Positions 35,025 to 45,056 of a stretch of DNA of 64,000 nucleotides are shown here, piece after piece. The translations under genes were made by a program, and so were the position numbers. Origin of the DNA: Snodgrassella alvi_G (GTDB lineage Bacteria; Pseudomonadota; Gammaproteobacteria; Burkholderiales; Neisseriaceae); NCBI GenBank assembly GCA_946478525.1, contig CAMLCH010000001.1:1-64000 (forward strand), read 5' to 3'. Below the pieces are notes generated by a model. The model saw nothing but the letters and a program-made list of their open reading frames with translations, was not told where the DNA came from and searched no databases. How positions within the stretch are numbered: the first letter of the stretch is position 1; each line of letters starts with the position of its first letter.

Positions 35025-36305
35025 ATGGATGAATTAATCAAAGAAGCAGCATTGCATTTTCACGAAGAACCCCGTCCTGGAAAAATTGAGGTTCGGCCTA
35101 CGAAACCATTGGCTACTCAAGAAGATTTGTCATTGGCGTATTCCCCCGGCGTAGCTGCACCGTGTATGGAGATTCATCGTGATCCGACTAATGCTTATAA
35201 ATATACTGCACGTGGTAATCTTGTAGCGGTCATTTCTAATGGTACCGCAGTTTTGGGTTTGGGTAATATTGGTGCTCTTGCTGGTAAACCAGTTATGGAA
35301 GGTAAGGGTGTTTTATTTAAAAAATTTGGTGGGGTTGATGTTTTTGATATTGAAATAGATGAAACAGATCCTGACAAGCTGGTTGACATCATTGCTGCCC
35401 TTGAGCCAACTTTTGGTGGCATAAATCTGGAAGATATTAAAGCACCCGAATGTTTTTATATCGAAAAAAAATTACGCGAACGTTGCAAAATTCCAGTTTT
35501 TCATGATGATCAGCATGGTACCGCTATTATTACTGTTGCTGCTATTAAAAATGCCCTCACTGTTGTTGGTAAAGATATTTCTCAAGTTACACTAGTTTGT
35601 TCTGGTGCAGGTGCTGCTGCTATCGCCTGTTTGGAACTATTAGTTAATATGGGTCTGAAAAGGGAAAATATCACTGTATGCGACTCCAAAGGCGTAATTT
35701 ATCAGAATCGCGAAGCAAATATGGTGGAATCCAAAAAAGCTTTTGCCAAACCTGATCAGGGACAACGCACCTTGGCAGACGCAGTAAATGGCAAAGACAT
35801 ATTCCTTGGATTATCCGGTCCGGGCGTATTAAGTGCGGATATGCTCAAAACCATGAATAAAGATCCAATTATTCTGGCCATGGCCAATCCAACGCCCGAA
35901 ATCTGGCCGTTTGAAGCCAAAGAAGTTCGTCCTGATGTCATAATAGGGACTGGACGCTCTGATTTCCCAAATCAGGTTAATAATGTCTTGTGTTTTCCGT
36001 TTATTTTCCGCGGTGCTCTAGATGTGGGTGCAACCGACATCAATGATGAAATGAAACTGGCCTGTGTGAATGCTATTGCGGAACTGGCGAAAACTCCCCC
36101 GAGTGCAGAAGTGGTTAAAGCTTACAAAGATGCTGATATGACTTTTGGCCGAGAATACCTGATTCCCAAGCCTTTTGATCCACGGCTTATCACCGTTGTA
36201 GCGCCGGCAGTGGCTCAGGCAGCTATGGATTCTGGTGTGGCAACTCGTCCAATCAGTGATATGCAAGCCTATGTAGAACAACTGAAAAAGAGAATTGAAA
36301 ATTAA
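35025..36305 (+). CDS. maeB: NAD(P)-dependent malic enzyme (short MaeB-type)
   Basis: This 426-residue enzyme decarboxylates malate to pyruvate. It has the malic N-terminal domain (LSLAYSPGVAAPCMEI with Tyr, NGTAVLGLGNIGALAGKPVMEGK, and the metal/substrate motif VFHDDQHGTAIITVAA). The NAD-binding domain has VCSGAGAAAIACLELL. The C-terminal phosphotransacetylase-like domain of E. coli MaeB is absent. Cofactor preference cannot be settled by eye. A TATAAT at 34909-34914 could be its -10 box, with no good -35. It may supply pyruvate to PoxB. Confidence 0.93.
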   Translation: MDELIKEAALHFHEEPRPGKIEVRPTKPLATQEDLSLAYSPGVAAPCMEIHRDPTNAYKYTARGNLVAVISNGTAVLGLGNIGALAGKPVMEGKGVLFKKFGGVDVFDIEIDETDPDKLVDIIAALEPTFGGINLEDIKAPECFYIEKKLRERCKIPVFHDDQHGTAIITVAAIKNALTVVGKDISQVTLVCSGAGAAAIACLELLVNMGLKRENITVCDSKGVIYQNREANMVESKKAFAKPDQGQRTLADAVNGKDIFLGLSGPGVLSADMLKTMNKDPIILAMANPTPEIWPFEAKEVRPDVIIGTGRSDFPNQVNNVLCFPFIFRGALDVGATDINDEMKLACVNAIAELAKTPPSAEVVKAYKDADMTFGREYLIPKPFDPRLITVVAPAVAQAAMDSGVATRPISDMQAYVEQLKKRIEN

Positions 36306-36430
36306 TTAATACAGATAATTTGGCTGAAGCTGTAAAGTTTATAGTGAGTATTGCTGTTTGGATATAGAAATATCGGCAGCTTAAATCTTTTGCTTAACAT
36401 TTCAGTTAAATTATATTGTCTGTATACCGG

Positions 36431-36462
36431 CAGGCTGTCTTCTTCGGGCAGCCTGTTGTTTT
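36431..36462 (+). terminator. Probable terminator between maeB and greB
   Basis: CAGGCTG (36431-36437) pairs with CAGCCTG (36449-36455) across an 11-base loop, followed by TTGTTTT. It lies 20 bases before the greB start, so it could also act as an attenuator. Confidence 0.5.
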
Positions 36463-36481
36463 ATCGATGCAGGAAATGACA

Positions 36482-36982
36482 ATGAGTACCGATCAAAATC
36501 AATTACCAAATTACATCACACCAAACGGTCATCAGGCATTACAAGATGAACTTTATCAGTTAGTCCATAAAGAACGACCGGAGATTGTTAATGTTGTTAA
36601 CTGGGCGGCGGGGAATGGTGATCGTAGTGAGAACGGAGATTATCTTTATGGAAAACGTCGTTTGCGTGAAATTGATCGCAGGATTCGTTTTCTCACCAAA
36701 AGACTAGAAGCTGCTCACGTTGTTGACCCGGAAGCACGCGAAGATTGCGATCAGATTTTTTTCAGTGCTACGGTAACCATTTTACGCGGAAATGGCCATG
36801 AACAGACAGTTCACATTGTCGGTACGGATGAAATTGATCTGAATCGTAATAAGATATCTTGGGTTTCTCCACTTGCCCGTTGTTTGCTAAAAGCCCATGC
36901 AGGCGATGAAGTACGATTGAACGGGGCAGATGGTGTGGAGATTATAGAGATTTTAACTGTTGAATATATACGTATTGATTAA
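36482..36982 (+). CDS. greB: Transcription elongation factor GreB
   Basis: GreB rescues backtracked RNA polymerase by stimulating transcript cleavage. The 166-residue product has the N-terminal coiled coil with the acidic tip (NGDRSENGDYLYGKRRLREIDRR, about 45-67) typical of GreB rather than GreA, and a C-terminal FKBP-like domain (VGTDEIDLNRNKISWVSPLA). ATG 36482 has AGGAAA upstream; the longer open frame from 36416 includes the terminator and is not used. Confidence 0.94.
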   Translation: MSTDQNQLPNYITPNGHQALQDELYQLVHKERPEIVNVVNWAAGNGDRSENGDYLYGKRRLREIDRRIRFLTKRLEAAHVVDPEAREDCDQIFFSATVTILRGNGHEQTVHIVGTDEIDLNRNKISWVSPLARCLLKAHAGDEVRLNGADGVEIIEILTVEYIRID

Positions 36983-37166
36983 ATTGACTCATATCATGCA
37001 TAATATTAACTTAAGTTAAATAAATCTACTCTAATTTAATTTCTGCTAGTTCAAATCGATAACAAAATTCTATTGCCCACACTGGGCGGTTTTAAATTTG
37101 AATAAATTATTTTAGTCATATTGGCTAATATTTGTGCAGCAACATATTTATTGTAAATATTACTCT

Positions 37167-38078
37167 ATGAATCCAAAACTTGATCCGATATTCAAACAGC
37201 TTAATGCACTTATACTTGGTAAACAACCATTGCTGGTGCAGATTATTACTTGTGTTCTGGCTAGGGGACATATATTACTGAATGATGTGCCCGGAGTAGG
37301 AAAAACCACGCTGGCACACGCATTGGCTGCTGTGCTGGGTATGGGATACAAACGGGTTCAGTTTACCAATGATATGTTGCCAGCCGATTTATTAGGGGTG
37401 AATATATTTCAACCACAAAAAAGTGAGTTTACTTTCCAGCCGGGGCCAGTTTTTAATCCATTTTTATTAGCAGATGAAATAAATCGTGCCTCTCCTAAAC
37501 TCCAGTCAGCTTTACTGGAAGCCATGGAAGAAGGACAAGTTTCCGTTGATGGTAAAACTTATACCTTGCCGCAGCCATTTCTGGTTGTCGCCACGCAAAA
37601 CCCTGTAGAGCAATTAGGCACATATCCTTTACCGGAATCACAATTAGATCGTTTTATGATGTGTCTGAGTATGGGCTATCCAGCTGAAAAAGAAGAGAAG
37701 CAGTTATATCTGAGTGGTGGCCGTCGCCAGTTTATTCCTAAAATTAAACCAGTGACCAATACCAAGATATTGCAACAATGGCAGGACGAAGCAATGCAAA
37801 TAACCATTTCTCCGGCAGCTGCTGATTATATTTATCGACTGGTGCAAGCCACCAGAGTACCGGGTCGTTTTGCGGTGGGGCTGAGTCCGCGGGCCGGTCT
37901 GGCTGTAGTTAATGCGGCTAAAGCGCATGCATGGGTGCATGCGCGTGCCCATGTTTTACCAGAAGATGTGAAAGCAATATGGGTAGCAGTAGCTGCACAC
38001 AGGTTGCAACCAATACAAAGTCAGCAGGAAAGTAAAACCATCTTAACCGAGATGCTAAGTCATGTGGCCGTGGTCTGA
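37167..38078 (+). CDS. MoxR-family AAA+ ATPase
   Basis: This protein of about 303 residues has Walker A GVGKTTLAHAL (about 42), Walker B LLADEIN and the MoxR sensor region LEAMEEGQVSVDG. It also has FLVVATQNPVEQLGTYPLPESQLDRF and GLSPRAGLAVVNAA. MoxR ATPases act as chaperones assembling or activating metalloproteins or complexes, usually with a DUF58 partner as here. ATG 37167 fits the family better than the GTG at 37134. It overlaps the DUF58 gene by 17 bases. Confidence 0.93.
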   Translation: MNPKLDPIFKQLNALILGKQPLLVQIITCVLARGHILLNDVPGVGKTTLAHALAAVLGMGYKRVQFTNDMLPADLLGVNIFQPQKSEFTFQPGPVFNPFLLADEINRASPKLQSALLEAMEEGQVSVDGKTYTLPQPFLVVATQNPVEQLGTYPLPESQLDRFMMCLSMGYPAEKEEKQLYLSGGRRQFIPKIKPVTNTKILQQWQDEAMQITISPAAADYIYRLVQATRVPGRFAVGLSPRAGLAVVNAAKAHAWVHARAHVLPEDVKAIWVAVAAHRLQPIQSQQESKTILTEMLSHVAVV

Positions 38079-38997
38079 ATTACCTGCGCCAATCTGTCTA
38101 GACGGATATCAGCCATTACGCATGCGTAATGTTCGCTTTAGTCTTACGCGCTCAGGCTGGGGGATAGCCATAGCATGTGTATTGCTGTGGGTCATGGCGG
38201 TTAATTATCAGGTTAATGTTGCTTATGCACTGGTGTTCTGGTTGGTTGGTATACTGATATTTGGAGCGGCAGCTGGTCTGCGCCAACTTACCGGGTTGGT
38301 GCTGGAAATTATTCCTGCACCAGAATACTTTGCCCAAAATGAAATTGTTTTGACTTTACGTGCCTGTGATGAGTGTAAACGTCGACGCTGGTTATGGTTA
38401 CGAACCAGCTTAACTGATAATCAAAATGCTAAAGACTGGCAGCTATGGACGATAACACCGGAAAATAGAGATTTTGACTGGCGACTGCCACCGCAAAAAC
38501 GCGGATTTCTTCCATCTTTAACATTAGCAGGTGCCTGCATGGCACCATTTGGATTGATCATGGTAGAAACGCAATGGGAATATAGCGGCGAAATCATTAT
38601 CTTTCCAGCGCCATTACTGCATGATTTACCTGTCGCTGTTGTTGATAACCATGACGAATCTTCGCAAATTAGTTTAAGCGGAGAGAATCCGGCTTATCTC
38701 ATGCCACATCAAAATACTACACCGTTGAAATACATTGCATGGAAACATTATGCTAAAAGTGGCGATTTACTGGACAAATATTTTGAACGTAGTGGATCAG
38801 TCATCGAACCTGCATTAATTTCCTATCGTAATTATCCGCCAAATACCACCAAAGAACAATTGGCTAGTATGTTGTGTTATCGTGTCTTACGGGCAGAAGC
38901 GAGTGGAGAAAAATATATTCTCGAGTTGCCGCATCAGCGATTTGAAGCAGGTACCGCGCAGCGAACATACTGTTTAACAGCATTAGGAACATGGTAA
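38062..38997 (+). CDS. DUF58 domain membrane protein
   Basis: This 311-residue protein has two adjacent hydrophobic segments near the N-terminus (WGIAIACVLLWVMAVNY and VAYALVFWLVGILIFGAAAG). A cytosolic region holds the DUF58 core around YIAWKHYAKSGDLLDKYFER (about 226-245). DUF58 proteins carry a von Willebrand A-like fold and partner MoxR ATPases. It overlaps MoxR (17 bases) and the next gene (TAATG), so the three are translationally coupled. Confidence 0.9.
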   Translation: MWPWSELPAPICLDGYQPLRMRNVRFSLTRSGWGIAIACVLLWVMAVNYQVNVAYALVFWLVGILIFGAAAGLRQLTGLVLEIIPAPEYFAQNEIVLTLRACDECKRRRWLWLRTSLTDNQNAKDWQLWTITPENRDFDWRLPPQKRGFLPSLTLAGACMAPFGLIMVETQWEYSGEIIIFPAPLLHDLPVAVVDNHDESSQISLSGENPAYLMPHQNTTPLKYIAWKHYAKSGDLLDKYFERSGSVIEPALISYRNYPPNTTKEQLASMLCYRVLRAEASGEKYILELPHQRFEAGTAQRTYCLTALGTW

Positions 38998-40991
38998 TGT
39001 GGCTTGCTGATCCTGTCTTTTTGCGTAAAACACCCAATATTCGCGCCCAATTCATCTTACTACTGATGCTTAGCTGGGTGGCGGTACCATTACTATTTCA
39101 ATTACCATTTACCGTATCAGTGATGTTCGGATTTTTATTAATCATTCGAATGTTATTACTGTTTACCACCATAAAAAAATTACCGGTTTGGGGGGTGGTC
39201 ATATTACTAATAGGTACGGGTGCGTGGGTATATTTCAAAATCGGTACATTTATAGGACGGGATGGTGGCGTATCATTACTGTTGCTAATGGTGCTACTGA
39301 AAGCATATGAAGGGGAAACTTTACGCGACTGGCAGGTATTATTGCTGGCACAAATAATATTGATGGGCGGAGCATTATTATTTAATCAAGGTATATTAAT
39401 GGCTCCTTGGCTTATCATTTCATTATTCTGCTTACTTTCCTCACTTGGACTGCTGGCTGGTATTGAACCCCAATCTGCGATTAAACAGGGTATTGTAGTT
39501 TTATTATTATCTTTACCTCTGGCTGTGATTTTATTTATTGTTGCACCACGTAAAAACACCCCATTATGGGGCATACCTCCTTCGCAGACTGCAAGCAAAA
39601 CCGGTCTTTCCAATAGCATGGATCCGGGTAGTATCAGTAATCTGGTGCAGAGCAATGATTTGGCATTTAATGTTATTTTTGATAATAATGTCATGCCCAA
39701 GAAAGAGAATTTGTACTGGCGTGTTGTCATTATGGGACGTAATCAGAACGGCGTATGGCAGGCTATCAAAGATTATTATACTGATGAGGATACATTAGAA
39801 CTACCGAATCGAGAGGTATTAGCGCGGAACTCAGGTTCAAATTATGTCAGTTATCAGTTAGTCATAAAAGATGATAATGGCTATGTGCCTGCTTTAGATC
39901 AGCCATTGCCAGATAAGCAGAAAGATTTATCGCGCAAAGTAGGTAATGTGATTCGAGTAGACAAAATACGAGAGGGTTTACGGCGTATCCATCTTGCATC
40001 TTCATTATCTGCTCAATTGCAACAAAACATGGATCGCGATTCTTTATATTTCTATTTAGAACTGCCTGCAGATATTAATCTGCAGACCCGTATGCTGGCC
40101 AGAAAGCTGGCTAAGCAATCTCAAAATACAGAAGATTTCATTCAGCGTATATTGTCCTATTATCGGGAGCAGCACTTTCAATATACTTTGACACCAAAAC
40201 GCGGCGCTGATAAAGAAAATCATACAGATTATTTTTTATTTAATTCGCATGAAGGATTTTGTGAGGATTTCGCAGATGCAACTGTGTGGCTGGCTCGTGC
40301 TGCTGGTGTGCCGGCAAGGGTAGTAACTGGCTATCTGGGTGGAGAATATCATGCAGACGGTCAGTTCTGGCAGGTACGCAGTAAAGATGCGCATGCCTGG
40401 ACAGAAATCTGGGTAGCGGAAAAAAACATTTGGCAGCGGATAGATCCGACTACGGCAATATCAGAAGCACGTGTAAATACGGGTATCGAAAATGCCCTTC
40501 CAGCTACGCAAACTCAGGCATTTAAACCGAAATATCCCTGGCTGGAAAGAAAACTGGATCAGGGTCAATTTTACTGGCAGCAATGGGTGGTTAATTATGA
40601 TGGGAGTCAGCAAAATAGCCTCATATCGAAAATAGGTTTTAAAAATCTTCCGTTATGGTTATTACTGATCATTATTGGTATTTTAATTATTATTACCGCT
40701 CTACCGCTGATGATTTGGGTATGGAGACAAGGCAGAAGTAATATTTCACCTCTGGTGGAAGGGTTTAACTTACTTAAGCAGTCGCTGATTGAAGGTGATA
40801 CAGAAGAGATTTTAGCATTTGGTCCAGAAGAAATAAAAACTCTTTTGCAGGAAGCAGATTTATTAAATAGCCAGATTGCGCAATTGCTGGATCAATATAT
40901 TTTATGGCAATACGGCTCTACTAAGCTGCCCAGTAAACATGAGCAGCGTGTCTGGTATCGGAATGTAAAACGCGCTATTCGCAAAATCTGA
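38997..40991 (+). CDS. TgpA-type transglutaminase-like membrane protein (DUF3488)
   Basis: This protein of about 664 residues has six or so N-terminal membrane helices (DUF3488, about 1-190). A periplasmic transglutaminase domain has Cys in EGFCEDFADATVWLARAAGVP, His in SKDAHAWTEIW and Asp in RIDPTTA (about 420-485). One more membrane helix (LWLLLIIIGILIIITALPLMIWVW) and a cytosolic DUF4129-like tail follow. In Pseudomonas TgpA is essential and periplasmic. ATG 38997 shares a base with the DUF58 stop; ATG 38991 is an alternative. Confidence 0.92.
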   Translation: MWLADPVFLRKTPNIRAQFILLLMLSWVAVPLLFQLPFTVSVMFGFLLIIRMLLLFTTIKKLPVWGVVILLIGTGAWVYFKIGTFIGRDGGVSLLLLMVLLKAYEGETLRDWQVLLLAQIILMGGALLFNQGILMAPWLIISLFCLLSSLGLLAGIEPQSAIKQGIVVLLLSLPLAVILFIVAPRKNTPLWGIPPSQTASKTGLSNSMDPGSISNLVQSNDLAFNVIFDNNVMPKKENLYWRVVIMGRNQNGVWQAIKDYYTDEDTLELPNREVLARNSGSNYVSYQLVIKDDNGYVPALDQPLPDKQKDLSRKVGNVIRVDKIREGLRRIHLASSLSAQLQQNMDRDSLYFYLELPADINLQTRMLARKLAKQSQNTEDFIQRILSYYREQHFQYTLTPKRGADKENHTDYFLFNSHEGFCEDFADATVWLARAAGVPARVVTGYLGGEYHADGQFWQVRSKDAHAWTEIWVAEKNIWQRIDPTTAISEARVNTGIENALPATQTQAFKPKYPWLERKLDQGQFYWQQWVVNYDGSQQNSLISKIGFKNLPLWLLLIIIGILIIITALPLMIWVWRQGRSNISPLVEGFNLLKQSLIEGDTEEILAFGPEEIKTLLQEADLLNSQIAQLLDQYILWQYGSTKLPSKHEQRVWYRNVKRAIRKI

Positions 40992-41564
40992 TTGAGCTGA
41001 TGTGGTTATTACTGATAGATACAAATGATTTTTTTAGTCACACCGGCCGTCAAATAGTGAGTCTCTCAGTTATATTTATTTGCGCAGATAATTTGGAAAG
41101 TTGACTAAAATAAATTTAAGCTTTTTCAGCAATTTTTTGGCTTGTGTTGATCGGCTTTAATTTGATTATGTACCCTCCTGCTTTGTGAATTATTTTCGTT
41201 TAGATTCCAAATTGTATAAAGAAAATAGAGAATGACGAAAATTGCAAAACTAGGTAGTAGTAATACGGAATTGTTCAGTGTTAATTTATTTCTTCCACTA
41301 TATAGAAAAATTTAGATTGTCACTTTAGACTGAACTTTGTGGCAAAGATACTTATAATTTGTCCATCATAATGAAAACGGCTAGCGATTTAACGGCAAAT
41401 ATGTTTTAATTTTTCATATTTCAGAAAAAATTTCGTATATCTGTTCCAGTCTTGAAATGAGTTACGCACATATGATTTGAGTCCATTTATTAGGGTAATG
41501 GCTTATTGTTTAGGTAGGTTATTAAATTTCTTACCGTAAACCAAAAGAATGTCATTTGTAGACT
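40992..41564. other. AT-rich intergenic stretch, no gene seen
   Basis: No terminator of good quality or coding remnant was found between the transglutaminase operon and the small secreted protein gene. Confidence 0.4.
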
Positions 41565-41909
41565 ATGAAAAAAATATTATTATTTTTTTATATATTGTTA
41601 AGTACTCAGGTTTTTGGTCAAAATCAGTATGAAAAATTATCTGGAAATTATTTGTCTGATAGTGAAACTTGTAAGATAAATTTATTTATAGATAAGAAAG
41701 GTAATTATCAATTAAAAGTAAATGATAAATACAAAGATTCAGGGCATATACATATTTCCAAAGAAGAAAATAATTTGTATATTAATTTTGGAATAATAAG
41801 TTCCTTTTATACAAAAGATTTCATCGTTTTTCAAAATTCTGGAAACGCGATGAATCCTTACATCCATTTTGAAGAGTGTGATGAAAAATTTATACGACTT
41901 AAAAAATAA
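41565..41909 (+). CDS. Small secreted protein of unknown function
   Basis: This 114-residue protein has a typical Sec signal peptide (MKKILLFFYILLSTQVFG, cleavage likely before Gln19). The mature domain of about 96 residues is beta-rich, with two cysteines (Cys36 and Cys105) that could form a disulfide. The segment YEKLSGNYLSDSETCKINLFI resembles the start of small lipocalin-like or calycin domains, but I do not recognise a family. It stands alone and is very AT-rich, suggesting recent acquisition. Confidence 0.65.
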   Translation: MKKILLFFYILLSTQVFGQNQYEKLSGNYLSDSETCKINLFIDKKGNYQLKVNDKYKDSGHIHISKEENNLYINFGIISSFYTKDFIVFQNSGNAMNPYIHFEECDEKFIRLKK

Positions 41910-42779
41910 TGATGCGAATGCACTTAAAACTTAGGCATTTATAGGCTAAATGGAGAGATTTTCTATTATATCCTTTGTAGGTAGGGTAATTTGGGCAAAT
42001 AATGGCATTGTGATACTGATCTGAATCAGTAAAAGCTTACCATTAGCTGCAACATCGTCTTTATTGTTCTATCCCAAAACTACTTTTCTGCTGATTATGA
42101 AGCCTAGACATTTTATCTTTAGCTAGCTGATTTACTTCACTAAATGTATATAGTTTTATATTAATAACGCCTAAGTCTGGTTTGTTCCGTAAAAACTGAA
42201 ACAGGGTAAGCTAAGTCTGACAGGCGGTAGTTCTGAACGGTGCAGACAGTGATCAGGCAAATATTTCATCAATTGACAGTAAAATAATTTCTGCTAATTT
42301 TTGCTCAACCTATTGATATTTAGTAGTATTTTTATTTTCTCCCAATGATGAAGTAATTATTTGGTTTTGTGGATTTTAATCATCTGGTTTTAATTGTTAT
42401 CATGATATCCTTGCAGATAATTTTCTGATTTCTTTAGAAAAGTAAATATATACCCCCTGTTTGTTTAATTTATCAATGTAGTCATTAGTTACAAATGGGC
42501 AAGATTCAATAAATTTTATTTTAATAGGTCAGATATTTATTAGTATATAAAAATAGAATGATTTAATTTTTATAACAATTTTATATAACTATGCTTTATT
42601 TCGACTAAAATTAATAGCCATTACGGTAATTATTTAATGCATTTGGTCGAGATTTTCTATTTAACTAAACCAGTTTGACCAGCAGGATATTGGTAAGTTT
42701 AGTCTGGCAGGTAAATTACGCAGTAAGATTGATGTTAAATTCAATTTAATAGTAACAGCGAATATCACTGTTATGCAGT
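41910..42779. other. AT-rich intergenic stretch, no firm gene
   Basis: About 870 bases with no open frame of note and no IS or tRNA. A short plus-strand stretch near 42670-42800 reads QFDQQDIGKFSLAGKLRSKID and may be the scrap of a lost gene. Confidence 0.35.
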
Positions 42780-42818
42780 TATACTCATCGATAAGATAAA
42801 ACACTACCGATGAGTATA
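42780..42818 (-). terminator. Hairpin downstream of poxB
   Basis: TATACTCATCG (42780-42790) and CGATGAGTATA (42808-42818) form an 11-bp perfect stem with a 17-base loop, starting nine bases after the poxB stop codon. No T tract follows on the minus strand, so termination efficiency is doubtful and it may stabilise the transcript end. Confidence 0.5.
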
Positions 42819-42826
42819 TGCATCCA

Positions 42827-44542
42827 TCATATATTATTTTTTATTAAATCAATGACTTCTTTTCCTTTACCTTCCAAAATGGCTTTTGAACCGTACCAGA
42901 CCATGTTTTTCACATTTTCATAGCTGATTGTTGGTGGCATGATCAGCTCGTCGGGGCTGATGATAACATTGAGCAGGGCAGGGCCAGATGTCGATAAAAA
43001 TGTTTGTACGGCATTTTCCAGCTCGGAAGGTTTGCTGACTGTTTGCGCACTGAATCCACAGCCTTCAGCAATGGTTTTGAAATCACCATTTTTCAGATCA
43101 ACATAAACTTCTACTAAGCCTTCACCTTTCTGTTCCTGCTCGACAAAATTCAACGAACTATTGTTGAAAACGACAATTTTAATGGGTAAATTTTCCTGTT
43201 TAGCTGTTAACAGATCACCCATAAGCATGGCTAAGCCACCATCTCCTGACAAGGATATGACTTGTCTGTCTGGAAATGCTTTTTGCAAACCATAAGCCTG
43301 AGGCATGGCATTAGACATAGTGCCGTGTTTGAGACTACTGAGGAAACGACGCTGACCATTCATGGTGAGATAGCGCGAGCCCCAGAGCATAGGTGTGCCA
43401 ACATCTGCGGTAATAAGGGCATCTTCACGGGCATGTTTATCAATCAGTTCCACCAATTGCTGCGGATGAATGAGATGTTTGTCGTTAACTGTGCTGGCAA
43501 AATTTTCATACTTAGCCATTATTTTGTTAAACATGGCAGTATACTTGTCCAGAAAATGACTATCGGTGCGCGCTTTGATTTGTGGTAAAACATTTTGCAG
43601 GGTGGCTTTGATATCTCCAACCAGACCAAGATCAACAGGATGGCGTAGACCAAGTTGAGTGGCATCATGATCAATCTGAATGATGTTTGTCTGTTCAGGA
43701 TAAAACTCAGACCAGGCAAAACCACAACCCAATAATAATAAGGTGTCACAATTTTTAATGACTTCATAACCGGCTTTAGTACCAAACATACCGGTCATGC
43801 CTACTTGATAAGGATTGTTATGGGCTATGCAGTCTTTAGCACGAGAGGTGTGGACAACAGGTGCTTGGAGTTTTTCAGCTAATGCTACTACTTCATGATG
43901 GGCATTATGACAGCCTACACCAGCATAAATAGTAATCTTATTACCGGCATTGATTGCGCTGATTAATTGGTTGATTTCATCATCATTTGGCCGAATGATC
44001 GGTTGAGGATTCCATACACGAATCGGTTTTTCTTCTATTGCGATTTTACTGACATCACTGGGTAATATGACTACAGCCACTCCACGTCTATTCACTGCGG
44101 CCTGAGCTGCCTGTGTGAAGATGCGTTGTGCCTGCCCAGGCTGACTTACCATCTGACAAAAGATGCTACAGTCCTGATACACTTTGAGAAAATCTACTTC
44201 CTGAGGAAAGCCAGTACCCATTGATGGCGCAGCTAATTGACTGGCAATAACCAGTACTGGTGCATGATTACGATTTGCCTCATATAAGCCGTTTATAAGA
44301 TGTAAGCTGCCAGGACCACAGGATCCGGCACATGCGGTAAGTTTATTGCTGATCAGTGCTTCAGCACCAGCAGCAAAAGCTGCGGTTTCTTCATGACGTG
44401 TATGAATCCAGTTAATGGTGCTTTTTTCAATAGCCTTTCCAACAAAATTCAGGGTATCTCCTATAATCCCGTAGCAATTATTGACACCAGCTACTTCGAG
44501 TACATCTATTAATATTTCGGCCACTGTTTTGGTTTTAGACAT
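42827..44542 (-). CDS. poxB: Pyruvate dehydrogenase (quinone) / pyruvate oxidase
   Basis: This 571-residue TPP enzyme of the acetolactate synthase fold matches E. coli PoxB. The N-terminal domain has the catalytic Glu in HTRHEETAAFAAGAEA (about 50). Then come the FAD/central domain (HTSRAKDCI, QIDHDATQLGLRHPVDLGLVGD) and the TPP-binding motif SGDGGLAMLMGDLLTAKQENLPIKIVVFNN. PoxB oxidises pyruvate to acetate and CO2 and reduces ubiquinone at the inner membrane. The C-terminal lipid-binding tail is present. The hairpin at 42780 follows. Confidence 0.94.
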   Translation of the reverse strand: MSKTKTVAEILIDVLEVAGVNNCYGIIGDTLNFVGKAIEKSTINWIHTRHEETAAFAAGAEALISNKLTACAGSCGPGSLHLINGLYEANRNHAPVLVIASQLAAPSMGTGFPQEVDFLKVYQDCSIFCQMVSQPGQAQRIFTQAAQAAVNRRGVAVVILPSDVSKIAIEEKPIRVWNPQPIIRPNDDEINQLISAINAGNKITIYAGVGCHNAHHEVVALAEKLQAPVVHTSRAKDCIAHNNPYQVGMTGMFGTKAGYEVIKNCDTLLLLGCGFAWSEFYPEQTNIIQIDHDATQLGLRHPVDLGLVGDIKATLQNVLPQIKARTDSHFLDKYTAMFNKIMAKYENFASTVNDKHLIHPQQLVELIDKHAREDALITADVGTPMLWGSRYLTMNGQRRFLSSLKHGTMSNAMPQAYGLQKAFPDRQVISLSGDGGLAMLMGDLLTAKQENLPIKIVVFNNSSLNFVEQEQKGEGLVEVYVDLKNGDFKTIAEGCGFSAQTVSKPSELENAVQTFLSTSGPALLNVIISPDELIMPPTISYENVKNMVWYGSKAILEGKGKEVIDLIKNNI

Positions 44543-44781
44543 TTTTACTTCCTCTCATTGTTTATTTATGATTGTTTTATCAGTATAAAATTTGCTTTGT
44601 TAATTTATTCATTATTTAAGTTAATTGTAGTATTAAGTTTTTCCTAAATCAATAATGATGCTTTAACTTCTAATAAATAAAAAATTAAACATTGTTATAG
44701 GGTATTTTCTTCCGATATTGGATGTAATTAGATAAGGTGGATATATTAATAAATTAATGAATAGGGTTGTCTGATCAGAAT

Positions 44782-44993
44782 ATGAAAATTATCGTGCCTA
44801 TTGTTATTTTATTATGGCAATTTCTGGGATTTGTACTTACCTTTTTATTATTCCCAAGATCCATCTGATGGGTCTGCGGATCTATTTTTTTGCAATTGGT
44901 AATGCAATAGTTTTGGTATTACCTATAGCTATTTCATTTGTTGATATTTTTTATTGTCGTTGTTGTTATGCAAAAGATGATGGCTATAGGTAA
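44782..44993 (+). pseudogene. Small two-helix membrane protein gene, frameshifted
   Basis: ATG 44782 opens a 28-codon frame (MKIIVPIVILLWQFLGFVL) ending in TGA at 44866-44868. In the next frame the reading continues as IHLMGLRIYFFAIGNAIVLV and ISFVDIFYCRCCYAKDDG to a TAA at 44991-44993. Together they would make a membrane protein of about 70 residues. A single indel near 44860 explains it, either a real mutation or a sequencing error. Family unknown. Confidence 0.45.
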
Positions 44994-45056
44994 ACTCTAA
45001 ATCAATAACAGCTATTACTTTCACGCTCATTTTGATTTTATTAGTTTTCACTAAGA

